Shown: positions 32,773 to 42,897, counted from the first letter of the stretch. The stretch is DNA of 64,000 nucleotides from Symsagittifera roscoffensis (GCF_963678635.1 NC_087065.1:65005374-65069373), one strand, 5' to 3'. A program made the numbers and translations. Notes: a model not told the origin generated them from the sequence alone.

Positions 32773-35700
32773 TTTGCACCACTTCGTTGAAACCTGACGA
32801 CTCTATTGACTGTAGGGGGAACCTTAGCTTCCTGGGATCCTTCGCCTGCTGACATGACAGGCATGCTGCAATCCACTTCTCACAAGCCTTCTTCAATCCC
32901 GGCCATTCAAATCGTTTCTGTATCCTGTTGTACACTTTGTCCACGCCTTGATGACCCATCTGATCATGTGAACGAAAGAGCAATTCGGTCTGGTACAACT
33001 GTGGTAACACTATTGAATTGTATTTATAAAGGACCTTGTCCTCCTCCTTGCGCTTACAGGCTACGATTCCGTCCTTATTCAGGTACAACAAGTCGTTTCG
33101 CTTCAGGTAGAATTGCTTCAGGATTTTGTAGCTGTCTTCTTCCAAGTCTCCCTTGTCAGGTGCTCCATTCTCGATCCATCTCTTGAGACTGCTCGTCATT
33201 CTATCATTTCGTTGAGCCCTTAGGAGATCCGACAGCCTGTACCTGGCTTTCAAATACGTCTTCACCACGTTCATTTGCCCACTCATTATCTCCGGAGCAT
33301 GAGCATCGTCCATCAACTTGACACACCATATCTTTTTCAAAGGCGTCGCTTCCTGCACAGATGGTTCCAGATTGGTACGGACGACCGTACCATGTGGCAG
33401 CAATCTGGTTGGGCGTTTCAAAACTGCTATCAGCTCGAGTTCGTCTGCAGCATTATCTACCACAGTGCCCTCTTCATCTGAGGTGTATCTGTCCCTGTCT
33501 GGATCCTGATGTGTTTCTCGGTCCAGCCCACGCTTCTTCCAGTCTACCAATAAGGAGTGGATCGCGATCTCTGACATATCGGAGTTGGAAGCTGTTTCAG
33601 ACGTGTTGTCCCAGGACTGGTGTTTCGAGTCAACACGTGAGTCGACTGATTCCTCAACATCATATTCCAAGTTGTCTGAGATGTTTCTCGACTCCCCGGA
33701 CAAAACTCTGTCCATCTGTCGCTTCAAACCCGACTCCCCGGACAAGATTTTGCCCCTAGGTGGTCTCGTCAACCTCTCCCCGGACAAGTCGTCCTGCACG
33801 GGCTCAAAGGTGTCTGACTCCTCAGACGAGTCGTCTTTGACTGGCTCGAAGGTATCAGACTCCCCGGACATTGTCTCGTCCACGGACGAACAATCTGGGC
33901 TCGGCTCGTATTCTTCTTTTGCATCCGTGAAATGCACTCTCCTCGTGAAGCTAGATTTCGACCTGATCCTGACTTCCTCAGTAGTTTGGTTCTGATTCAG
34001 TGTTCCATATTCAGTGAACGAAGTTCTCAACAAGACCTCCTTCGGCATCGAGCTCACCAGCTGGTTGACAATCGACCTGCAATCCCGTTCAACGCCTCGG
34101 CTGCGAATGGACACTGGCCTCTTCTCTGTTCTCTCGGTGACAGTCAACCGCTGCATGGTCTCCATCCATTCACGATCATGCCTATCCACTTCCCTGTCCA
34201 GCAAGTCACGGAGTTTTCTCATGACATCCGGCGCCACGTTCACCGTCTTGTTCAATAGAGCCATGCTGTTTATACCCAGCCTGGTTAGTTCTTGATGTAC
34301 CAAGTTGGATCGGACTAGCAGATCCAACGGAACGGGCTCGCCTCTGGCTAAAAGCTTTATCTCCGCGGCCGTCTCCACTGGAAGGTCAGGGTGTCCAGGT
34401 ATCGGATGCCCTGACTTGTCTAACCACCTAGTAAGTGGCAGCTCGTCGTAGGTTTCCTTGTCCAGAAAGGAAAACCCGTCTTTGATCTCTGATTGGTTAG
34501 CCTGTTTCTCCTCGAGGCGCTCATAAAATTCTGTCTTTTTACTGAGGCTATCTGCGTTCTGGTGCTTGTCACGAGTACGGTGCTCTATGATCATGTGGTA
34601 TCCATCCAGGCGCACGATCCAACGACCAATGTAGCTTTGGTCAATCGAATAGGTTTTCAGCCAGGCGAGGGCTCGATTATCCACACGTAACTTGAAGGGA
34701 GCACTCCCCAAGTAGGCCCTGTATTTTTCCACGAAAGTGATCTCCGCAAACATCTCCGCTTTTGGCGCGCCGTACTTCAGTTCAGTATCACTCAGGACTT
34801 TACTCCCGTAGGCTATCGGACGAAGAACCGTTCTCCCGTTCCACTCCTGCTCCTGGTGAAGTATGCCCGATATCGCAACCACTGATGCATCCGTGTCCAG
34901 CACGAACATCCCCTTCTCTGTTGGCATGCCGAGGACCGGTGCCTCGCAAAGTTCACGTTTGATGTTTTCAAATGAGACTTGTGCCTCATCAGTCCAGGTG
35001 AACTTTTTGCCCTTGTTTCTCATCAACCTCTGCATGGGGTATATTTTATCAGCATACCCCTTGATGAACTCTCGATAATAATTTGCGAATCCCAGAAAAC
35101 TCATCAGCTGTGTGTCTGTTTTAGGTGCCTTCCAGGTCAGCACCGCTTCAACCGCTTCGGGACCTTCCCTATGAGGTACCGAGCCCTCTTCTATCTCAAT
35201 CTCGTGCTCTACAAAAATGCAACAACCTATGTCGGCCTTATGTTTCGAAAAAACGTCTGCGTTCCGATTTAGCACCGCCCTGAGCGAATCTAGTTCCTTG
35301 TCTGATATTTTACCCTTCAGATGTTCTATCTCAGGTAGGACAGGCTTATTCGCTGCTAACTCTGCCTCCGTCGGCCTCTCAGGAAAGTTGGAACAACTAG
35401 ACAGCCCATCATCTGTTTCCGACTTCATTGAAAACAATTTCCTAGAAGATTTCAATTCATTTACTCTTTTCATTATACATTCTTGGTTCGCACGCAATGG
35501 ACATTTAGTTACATCAAACTTCTTCAAGTTCTCCACACTCAGAAAGTCTGTGTTCAGAGGCAAAGCGTAGCCAAGTTTCTTTCCCCTCTGTATTGTCACT
35601 GTTGTTGCTTCTGTGTTCAATAACACACTCACACACAGTCCGCTCTGAGTGAGTGAGAAGCTTCTTTCTAAAATAGCCGAGCTTTTACTGTTTGGATTTG

Positions 35701-36385
35701 GTACCAGACACACCTGCCTGTCATTGCTGAGTTCATTCAAGTTCCTCATCCTAAACGTCGCTACTACGGCTTGGTTCGGTTTTAATCTAACTTTTCGATC
35801 CAGAAAGATCGGCACCTTGGCCTGATTAATTAAGATCTTATTAAGGGGTCTTTTCTCATACTTTCTCTCAGGATCCTTGATCCTAATCAATCCGTCATTG
35901 AGATCGATGGTGACGTCAAAGTTGCGAACAAAATCCCTTCCTAGGATGAACTGGTCGGATTCATCCAAAATCTCTACTACTAGGAAGCTCATCCAAAGAT
36001 GTCTTCCTCCGAGCTGCAGTGAGATGATCGGGGTTCGTCCGGCGACATAGATCGCTCCCTGATTGGCAGCTGCCAACCTGATGTTTGTCGGTATGAGATC
36101 CGACCTTTCGAAACCCATGTCGGTCCAAGTTTTGACTGGCATGACACTAACCACTGCTCCCGTGTCTAGCAGTCCCTTTACTGAAAGTTGTCTGCCTTGC
36201 ACGTCCAGAACGTGTGCGGCCAGATCGGCCTCGCAACCAATATGCACCGCATCTTGTTCGAGCATCGCGTTGTGTCCGATTCGTCTGACCTTCAGCTCCT
36301 CTTGACCAATGTATATCCGGCCAACCTGATCGTTCGCATCAGTTATGTGAGCTTTCGTGTAGATATTGATGCCATCCACATTCAT
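32744..36385 (-). pseudogene. Gypsy-A pol, part 1: protease, RNase H and integrase zinc finger; RT core deleted
   Basis: A 1213-aa frame. Residues 70-160 are an aspartic protease (GLLDTGAVVSVMP, D74; ILGRDFV). The N-terminal edge of RT appears at about 393-408 (EHEIEIEEGSVPHREG). The next residues (PEAVEAVLTWKAPKT) belong after the RT catalytic core, so the palm with its YxDD active site is missing in frame, junction near 35160. The connection and RNase H follow (FLGFANYYREF, VLDTDASVVA with D499, E544, D569). A serine/acid-rich linker of several hundred residues precedes the integrase HHCC finger (SHDQMGH...CLSCQQAK). The element could not copy itself without RT supplied in trans. Confidence 0.92.
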
Positions 36386-36394
36386 CAGGATCGG

Positions 36395-37567
36395 TTAAGG
36401 TCCATGGACATCAATATAATGTCCGTCCACTTTCATCAGCCTCGGACCTCCCGTTGTGAGCAGCGCTCGCACTGCCCTGGAGTCCAGTTTGGGATCCTTC
36501 TCCTTCAGGTAGTCGGCATAGATGTCCAGGTGGACTAGTGTAATCTCGGATGGCTCACTCAAGTTCTTGACCACCTGGTGCCCTGCGACTGAGATAATGG
36601 ACATTATTTTGGTCCCCGCCTTCGTCATGCCGAAAGTCTTACCAGATATAACGTTCAGTTTTAGTCCCTGTTTCTTGGGCTCCTCTTTGTCTTCTGCTTC
36701 TGTCGTTTTACCCAGGACATTAAGACTTTCCCGAAGATCTGTGCTCTCCAGCTCCGACCTTACCCATTGCTCCACTTCTTTCGTGGCAAGGTCCTGTTTG
36801 ATATTCTGCAGCGCTGTCCTTGCCGCCAGGCCGTAATCCACCTTGAGTGGACTAGACGACTCTGCTTCGAGGTTCGAGGCTACCACCTCGTCAGGCCATG
36901 TCCTAACCTTTTTGGTCGTAAAGGTGCTCGGTGTCGCTTCCTTTCTCCGAGATTCAGCCTCGTTCATCAGACGTGCTCTACTGGCCTTGACACCCGAAAG
37001 CGCCTCTTCGTGGCGGGGATGCTTCGCGTCCGCTACTGCGTCCCAAAATTGAGTACAATCCGACTTGAAGTGTCCCTCCAAATTACAGAAGAAACACCTC
37101 GGACCATATTTCATGATAAGTCCTCTGACGTACTCCTCATGATCCTCGTCGGTCGCGTCGGCGTCCTCGAGAAAGTAGCCTATGGCCTTCATGTTCTGCT
37201 TGTATGCAGAACACGCAGAAACGTGGTGGTCCATCGAACCACAATTCGCACACGACCTCCTCTTGTCCATGTCATCGCGAGGTTTGTACCAACTGGAATT
37301 CGCACCAGTGTTTGTCCCGCTATAGTTACCATAATTGCTGTAACGGTTTTGCGCCCTCGGTTTTATGAGTAAATATTCGCGTGACTTCATACGCAAGTCG
37401 TCGGGCGTGGGTACCTGGTCAAGCGACAGGGTGAAATGAGTGGCCAACATCGTCTTCAGCTCCTCACTCCTTACTCCATCCATAAACTTCGAAGCAATCG
37501 CCAAATTTCGCTCGGATATTCTCTCATTCGGGTTGCTTCTCCTCCTGAGCAATTCAAGGTCGTCCAA
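36395..37567 (-). CDS. Gypsy-A gag C-terminal part (nucleocapsid)
   Basis: Open frame of 390 aa. The first ~60 residues finish the capsid-like domain (ERNLAIASKFMDGVRSEELK). Two CX2CX4HX4C zinc knuckles follow: CANCGSMDHHVSAC and CFFCNLEGHFKSDC. They package element RNA in the cytoplasmic particle. A ~200-residue tail leads to HYIDVHGP and a single TAA. The pol frame continues in the same reading frame ten bases later, so gag and pol are separated by one stop rather than by a frameshift. A one-base insertion joins it badly to the preceding capsid segment at about 37575. Confidence 0.88.
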   Translation of the reverse strand: MDDLELLRRRSNPNERISERNLAIASKFMDGVRSEELKTMLATHFTLSLDQVPTPDDLRMKSREYLLIKPRAQNRYSNYGNYSGTNTGANSSWYKPRDDMDKRRSCANCGSMDHHVSACSAYKQNMKAIGYFLEDADATDEDHEEYVRGLIMKYGPRCFFCNLEGHFKSDCTQFWDAVADAKHPRHEEALSGVKASRARLMNEAESRRKEATPSTFTTKKVRTWPDEVVASNLEAESSSPLKVDYGLAARTALQNIKQDLATKEVEQWVRSELESTDLRESLNVLGKTTEAEDKEEPKKQGLKLNVISGKTFGMTKAGTKIMSIISVAGHQVVKNLSEPSEITLVHLDIYADYLKEKDPKLDSRAVRALLTTGGPRLMKVDGHYIDVHGP

Positions 37568-37575
37568 GAATTTAT

Positions 37576-38229
37576 CTATTGATTCTCATCTCTCTGACGC
37601 CTCTTCTCGAACTTCACCATAGCCTGGTGCCCTTGTACTCCAGAGCCGAAACGATTCAGCAGGATGTCGAATATCTTGCGAGCGCTGTCTCTCTCATTGG
37701 CTCTTTTCGCCATTACACAATTTAATGCAGTACCCTCCAGGTTGCTTGTCAGCGCGCTGCACTCCTGTTTCTTGGAGAGATTCTCCTCCTCAAAGTGTAA
37801 CTTCATCACCTCTATCCAAGTATCAATGCAGCCGTCTGACTCGTCTTTATATGACTTCGGCTTTTTCAGTGTTCTTCTTGACCTCTCTCCTCTCTCGGTT
37901 GACTTCGAGAGCTTGGTGATGAATGTTTCAAGAGATCTGTTCAGAGGCTCAAACATCGAGGCATACATCGTTGTGTCTTGTGAGACTGTAGTCAGATCTG
38001 GTACTGAACTGACTTGTGGCACGGTTGGCAATCTTGTCTCCGGGGTGGCATCTGCCTCCGGCGGGACTGGATTCGTCCAGCCAGGCCTCTGCGGGGCTGC
38101 CCTTGGCCGCTCCTTGTTTCTATGTTCGTAGTTCGTTCTCGAGCCTTGCTGGGTTCTGGCACTGTTGCCCGTACCATCTCCAACATTCGCATTGCGTGAG
38201 CGTTCCCTTGGTTGGAACGCTCCTGCCAA
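37576..38229 (-). pseudogene. Gypsy-A gag middle part (capsid-like)
   Basis: Open frame carrying CIDTWIEVMKLHFEEENLSK and FGSGVQGHQAMVKFEKRRQR, matching the plus-strand gag of Gypsy-B (CIDTWVEVMRLHLEQDNLNA, FGSGMKGHQAMMRFEKRKQR). This is the retrotransposon Gag capsid-type domain. It is out of frame with both the upstream and downstream gag segments. Confidence 0.85.
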
Positions 38230-38362
38230 CTACTCCCATTCAGGATCGCGTCAAGCTTCCGCATCATCAAGTCAGATTTGGCGTCCAACCTCCTTTCCAG
38301 GCCAGTCATCGTTTGGGCGTAGGTATTATCATGATCATTCAACAATCGCTCGATCTCTCTTG

Positions 38363-39376
38363 TCATCCTAGCCTCTCTTTCCTCTGACTCTTTGTTTGCC
38401 TGTGCCAGGCTCTCGGCTGGTGAGCTCTCTCGTCAACTTGATCTATCCTCTTAGTCTTGTCTCGCCTTAATTCATCCAGGCCGTTCATCACACCAGCGAA
38501 CATATCACTTATGTCACCAGCTGACCCCAATGGCGGGGTTATCCCCAGAGAAGACGAGGTCAACTGTGGATGTAGCCTAGTACTCGATGACGCACCGCCC
38601 TTTTGCTTGTGCATTGACGTCATTAGTCTGTCAAATGTTGATGATGCTCCCATCGTTATCCCATCTGACATAGGCCTGGTCGGCGAGGCAGAAGACGCCT
38701 CCCTGCTCATGTCGTTCCTTGGGCACGGTGTGAAGTTCACATCCGGATGGGTTATTTCCGGTTGGCCGTAACTAGAGGATAGACCTCCGGCTTGTAGCGA
38801 CGTCACGCGCCCATCGTACAAAGACTTCCAACTTTTCTTTGCCTTCGAGAACGTCTGCTCTTCACCCGGACTCATACTCGACATCATCGCGTTGTTGCTC
38901 TGTTTGGCCAAAGATGAGTGTGCACTTGTCGGATGTGAATGTTCCTTTCTCCATTTATAGCTCTTAGTGTCTGATTTGGACATTCCCCTGTACAACACTT
39001 CCTCCCGAGGTTCGACCTCGGGACGCTCCGAGGTCTCCTCTGTCCTCTCGGCTTCCTCCCGTTCGAGGACCTCATCTGGCTCAAAGTCGGGTCGAATGAG
39101 CGTTCGCTCCCCTTCGTCAAAGGGATCCACCAGCGTTTCGCTCGCAGGCTCGGCCTCGGCGCTCCGCCTTTGATTGCCATCGAGGTTTTTCTCGCTCCTT
39201 AGTTTCATTTCGCTCACTGAAAGATCAGGTTGACCTTTAGTCGATTCGTCTTCAGCAAACGCGTCGGAAGCGCTGCTAAACGAGGTTTGGCTACGCCTAG
39301 TTCTAAACTTCCGCGTGCTTCCCTTGCTTAGCTTGGGAATTTTAGTAGTCGATCCTAGCGAGTCCCTGCGCTGCAT
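38363..39376 (-). pseudogene. Gypsy-A gag N-terminal part
   Basis: Starts at ATG 39376 (MQRRDSLGSTTKIPKLSKGS), about 3.5 kb after the primer-binding site. It is basic at first, then acidic and glutamate-rich, without a recognisable fold. At 38366 the sense continues in another frame (MTREIERLLNDHDNTYAQTM, coiled-coil-like, to about 38200) before shifting again into the capsid segment, so gag has three frame breaks in all. Confidence 0.75.
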
Positions 39377-39840
39377 AGTTTTTAACAAAATGAAAGTATT
39401 CGTAATTTGATGGCACTGCAAACGTACCACAAACAAGATTTAGTTAAATCACTTAACGCCGTCTACTCGATTCCGTCACTTTCAAAATGTCTCTTAGATC
39501 TCTCACGACTAAACTAGTGACTCAGCTAAAGTTACACACAGGGTCTACCCAGTGTTGATATAATGCTAACTCAACCCGGTTGTATAGTATAACAGTATCA
39601 CTAAGTTTCCACAAGATATAATCGACACACAAAACACAGTAGATAATCAGATAAGAATATCCTACAGGTGACAGCGACCTTTTGTCAGTATCAATTTATC
39701 GCCACACAATTTATCAAGTCACTGCTTTGTTAAAATTAAACAATCTTTGATAAAAAGCAGTGATGACTCAGAAACAGATAAATAAAACTTAGTCTTAAAG
39801 AAAAAGACTTCCCCCAATCGGAACGATCCGAAAGAACGAA
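39377..39840. other. Gypsy-A leader, gag-proximal part
   Basis: Non-coding sequence between the structured RNA repeats and the gag start. No clear ORF, splice signal or repeat. Confidence 0.5.
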
Positions 39841-39843
39841 GCC

Positions 39844-39953
39844 CAGGACACAGTCTTCTCAAGTGGGTGTGTATCTGCCTATTACACCCACCGAGGTCTT
39901 CTTTTAAGTGTCCTGCGATTGCCCGAGCTGTCCTACCAAGTAGCTCAAGGCAA
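39844..39953 (-). ncRNA. Structured leader RNA, copy 1
   Basis: On the minus-strand transcript three stems form. Hairpin I: TTGCC plus GAGCT (39953-39942) pair with AGCTC plus GGCAA (39929-39919). Stem II: CAGGACAC (39915-39908) pairs with GTGTCCTG (39851-39844). Inside stem II, hairpin III: GTGGGTGT (39891-39884) pairs with ACACCCAC (39870-39863). All stems are fully complementary. The repeat at 40027 keeps the fold with compensating changes, which supports a functional RNA rather than chance. Confidence 0.75.
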
Positions 39954-40026
39954 CCTCTGATCGAAAATTTCTAAAGTCTAGGAAAAAGCTCCCCCACACC
40001 CGGAACGCTCCAAGTGCACGAGAGCA

Positions 40027-40138
40027 GGGAACAACTTTTCTTCTCAAGTGAGTGTGTATTTGCCTAATACACTCACCGAGGTCTTCTTTTATTTGTTCCC
40101 GGATTGCCCGAACTTTCCTATTAAGTAGCTCAAGGCAA
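40027..40138 (-). ncRNA. Structured leader RNA, copy 2
   Basis: Same arrangement 185 bp away. Stem II is GGGAACAA (40100-40093) with TTGTTCCC (40034-40027), different in sequence from copy 1 yet fully paired. Hairpin III is GTGAGTGT with ACACTCAC, a G-C to A-U type double change against copy 1. Hairpin I keeps GAGCT opposite AGTTC, where C to U leaves a G-U wobble only if the minus strand is the RNA. Loop and linker bases (AAAAGAAGACCTCG, TTGAGAAGA) are conserved. Confidence 0.75.
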
Positions 40139-40369
40139 CCACACAACCAAAATCACAATCAAAAAAAAAATTTCTTTGTTCGGGTACTTCTGATACACCC
40201 AATGTAGAATCCAAAGTTGATCACGAATTTCCGGGTCAGAATGGGTTCTTATGATCCTGATAAGCACGCCTAATATCCTAATATGATCTTAATTAAATGG
40301 ATATTTTCCGTTTCCCAAATTGCCACAGAAAGTTTACTCAAGTCTCTAACAAGGAGGATCGTTGAAGGT

Positions 40370-42410
40370 TTAAGACACTCCGGAGGGTTACCTCGGAGGG
40401 TGCCTTGATCACCCAAGTTACTTCGGAGGGTACCTTAATCACCCAAGTTACTTCGGAGGGTCCCCCTAAACTTACTAAGGAGGGTCAATAAGATGCTTAA
40501 TACGCTCCGGAGGGTTACTTCGGAGGGTACCTCCAAAATTTTCAAATTTTTTGATCTCGCTTAGAAGGTTCTCCTACTAGCTTCAAAAAGCATCAAAACA
40601 AGCTAGGAGCTCTCAGGGGAGCTGTTTTAACTTCTTAGGGTGATCTCGTGGAAATTTTCCACTAAGGAGGGTTGCTAAAGGGTTTAGCTGACTCCGGAGG
40701 GTCACTTCGGAGGGTTCCCCCAAAATCAAGAAAAAGGGTTATATCACCGCAGTAAAGCCTCTGAAAGCGGTCTACCTGACTTAAAACTAGGTTGGCTGAC
40801 ACGGTCAACCTTCCCAGTTGAATAAAAAGATGTTTTGATAAAATTTTCTGCCGCTCGGAGGGTTGCCCGTGATTTGGACCCTCCGAACCAACAAATCCTA
40901 AAAAATTTTTCTTTTCCGAAATAATCAACCCAAAAACGGTTGCGATTCGGAAAAGTGGTCAAAAACGTCGACTTATGGTACCAAAATTATCCCGATCGGA
41001 TAACTAGTCTTTGAGAAATCGCCAAAAACGCGTTCGTCAAAATGGCCTTTTTCACCACCTATATAGGTTCTGAAAGACTTTTTCCGCAATTCCGGTCAAA
41101 AGTGCCTAAAAATACTTGAAATGAGCGTAGCAGCCCTGTACGGCACTGGAATAATGCAAAACATCGGACCAAAATTGGTTTAGAAACAAAAATTTGGCCA
41201 AAAACTATCAAATTTGGACCCTCCGATTCCTTCCTTTTCCAAACCTTAAGTCGTTAGCTCTATCCACGGAGCTACTCGGAGGGTTACCCAAAAATTTCTC
41301 TAGTAACCGAGCACGTTATGCTAGCACGCTCCTAACGCAAAAAATTTTATTGCTCTAACTCTAAAAACTCAAAAACTCGATCCCCAAAACAGATTGACAA
41401 AATACAAAAAATTATCAAAATTTTGATCGAAAAATTTTCGTTTTTCTAACTTCTACTGAGTCTTTGCTCACGCGATTTCTTTAGTGAAGGGGATCGAACT
41501 ACGTAGCTACTCTCTATATAAAAGCTTTTTGCCTATCGGAAATTTGGGGGTCTACAGTTTGGTCGAAAATTGGTAATTTTCGACAAAAAATGGGTGTTTC
41601 TTGGGTCTAAATAGGAGATAAGTAATATATAATAAGGATAATAATCTATTAATAGTCGTTAATAAATAGTACTATACCCTCCTTTGCACCAACGTACTAC
41701 GACTCGGAAATTTGTAATCGATGGAGGGTACAATCGGACCGCGCCAATCGTGCCCCCCACCACTTAAGTTTTAATGAAATAGTACCCGAACGATACTAAA
41801 ATTGCTTCAACGATACCCAACAGTCGTTGCGGATGTTGTCGTTGATGTCCCTCTTGAGTGTGGAACACGTTGATCAGCTTGCCACTCTACCCTCCGGCCA
41901 CCGGCAAAATTACCATTAACGTGCTTAAACACTCAAATTCAACTCGAGGGAGGGTATCCAACCCTTCACCAAAACACACAATCTTTCTATCAGAAACGAT
42001 ATAAATCAATCTGAAACAACAACAAATAGGAAGGTCAGATCACATCTTGTCCGGAAATAACATATAAACTGTCACTTTATGTTTTTTACAGTTTTTGGTC
42101 TTTTTTGGATTTTTTTACTGTTTTTTGTACTTTTTTGTTTTTAAATAAATTTGTTTTTGGCTTTTTCTTGGTTATACACTATTTTTGTTTGGTTTTACGC
42201 TTTCTCTTTAGTTGTTTTTGGTCCGGGGACCTCGGGACAAGCGGGTTCATGACTTCCCACCTAACCCTCCGGCCCCCGGAATTTTCGGTGTTAACTAAGT
42301 TAAAAAGCTAAATTGTACTAGACGGAGGGTACGCACCTTCCCCCTAGTACAACAACGGTCAGTAAGACCTCTAACTCGGGCATACGCCCGGAGCGGAGGG
42401 TTCGTCACTG
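40370..42410 (-). repeat. Leader region rich in dispersed GGAGGGT motifs
   Basis: About twenty copies of GGAGGGT or ACCCTCC are spread over 2 kb, densest at 40379-40530 and 40660-40720, where ACTTCGGAGGGTACCTTAATCACCCAAGTT-like units recur. Most read GGAGGGT on the plus strand, so the transcript carries ACCCTCC. The motif also appears in both LTRs (CCCGGGAGGGT). No ORF of note; function unknown. Confidence 0.6.
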
Positions 42411-42448
42411 AAACGCTTGCTGATCATGATGGTTTCATTCCTTTAACA

Positions 42449-42467
42449 GGCCCACCCAGGAGCGCCA
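42449..42467 (-). promoter_or_regulatory. Second primer-binding-site-like sequence
   Basis: Minus strand reads AAAAATA then TGGCGCTCCTGGGTGGGCC. It begins TGGCGC like the main site at 42885, but the following bases differ, so a different tRNA would be implied. It lies just outside the inverted-repeat structure and may be a relic of another LTR-leader junction. Confidence 0.35.
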
Positions 42468-42473
42468 TATTTT

Positions 42474-42837
42474 TGTCCGGGGAGTGGGGGTAGGACTCAC
42501 CCACACCGAAAACCTCATAATAAAAAAATTGAAATCGGCAAGAGAAACCGGAGAACTAGAGACAGAGGGCGAGAATGCTAAGAAACCACCTTTTGGACGA
42601 ATCTTTGAATCGTATTTTGATCTACCGAACCATTATTCGAACAATATCGTCATAACGGACAGCGATTTCATACTCACATCCGCCGTTATCGCTATGGCGC
42701 ACGTGCGTTCCGTGAGTATGAAATCGCTGTCCGTTATGACGATATTGTTCGAATAATGGTTCGGTAGATCAAAATACGATTCAAAGATTCGTCCAAAAGG
42801 TGGTTTCTTAGCATTCTCGCCCTCTGTCTCTAGTTCT
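42474..42837. repeat. Fold-back with perfect 126-bp arms built from macrodomain sequence
   Basis: Arms 42552-42677 and 42712-42837 are exact reverse complements around a 34-bp spacer. The minus-strand arm plus spacer reads the macrodomain N-terminus in frame (ELETEGENAKKPPFGRIFES, then IVITDSDFILTERTCAIAIT). The plus-strand arm is an inverted duplicate that extends outward through LIIKKLKSARETG and GVGLTHTENL to TGTCCGGGGAG at 42474. Sequence is closely related to, but not identical with, 31250-31010. Confidence 0.9.
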
Positions 42838-42867
42838 TTAGAGTCAGGGGTTCGGTCAGGGGTTCGA

Positions 42868-42885
42868 GTCCCTTGTGGGGCGCCA
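42868..42885 (-). promoter_or_regulatory. Gypsy-A primer-binding site
   Basis: Minus strand TGGCGCCCCACAAGGGAC begins 12 bases after the 5' LTR end. Its complement reads as a tRNA 3' half: CCA end, discriminator G, acceptor strand, and T-arm with TTCGAGT, and the complementarity extends some 27 bases into the T-arm. The tRNA identity cannot be fixed here. The TCAGGGGTTCG element next to it is duplicated (42844-42867). Confidence 0.75.
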
Positions 42886-42897
42886 TAAAAACGTCTA

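Noticed and set aside
33275-39180. Plus-strand ORFs across Gypsy-A
   Set aside because: They are antisense shadows of gag and pol, favoured by the higher GC content. No motifs were found.
40370-40530. CRISPR-like array of GGAGGGT repeats
   Set aside because: Repeats are seven bases with irregular spacing, in a eukaryotic LTR element leader.
42858-42890. tRNA gene
   Set aside because: Only the T-arm and 3' acceptor strand can be read on the plus strand, with a genomic CCA. Its position next to an LTR shows it is a primer-binding site complement.
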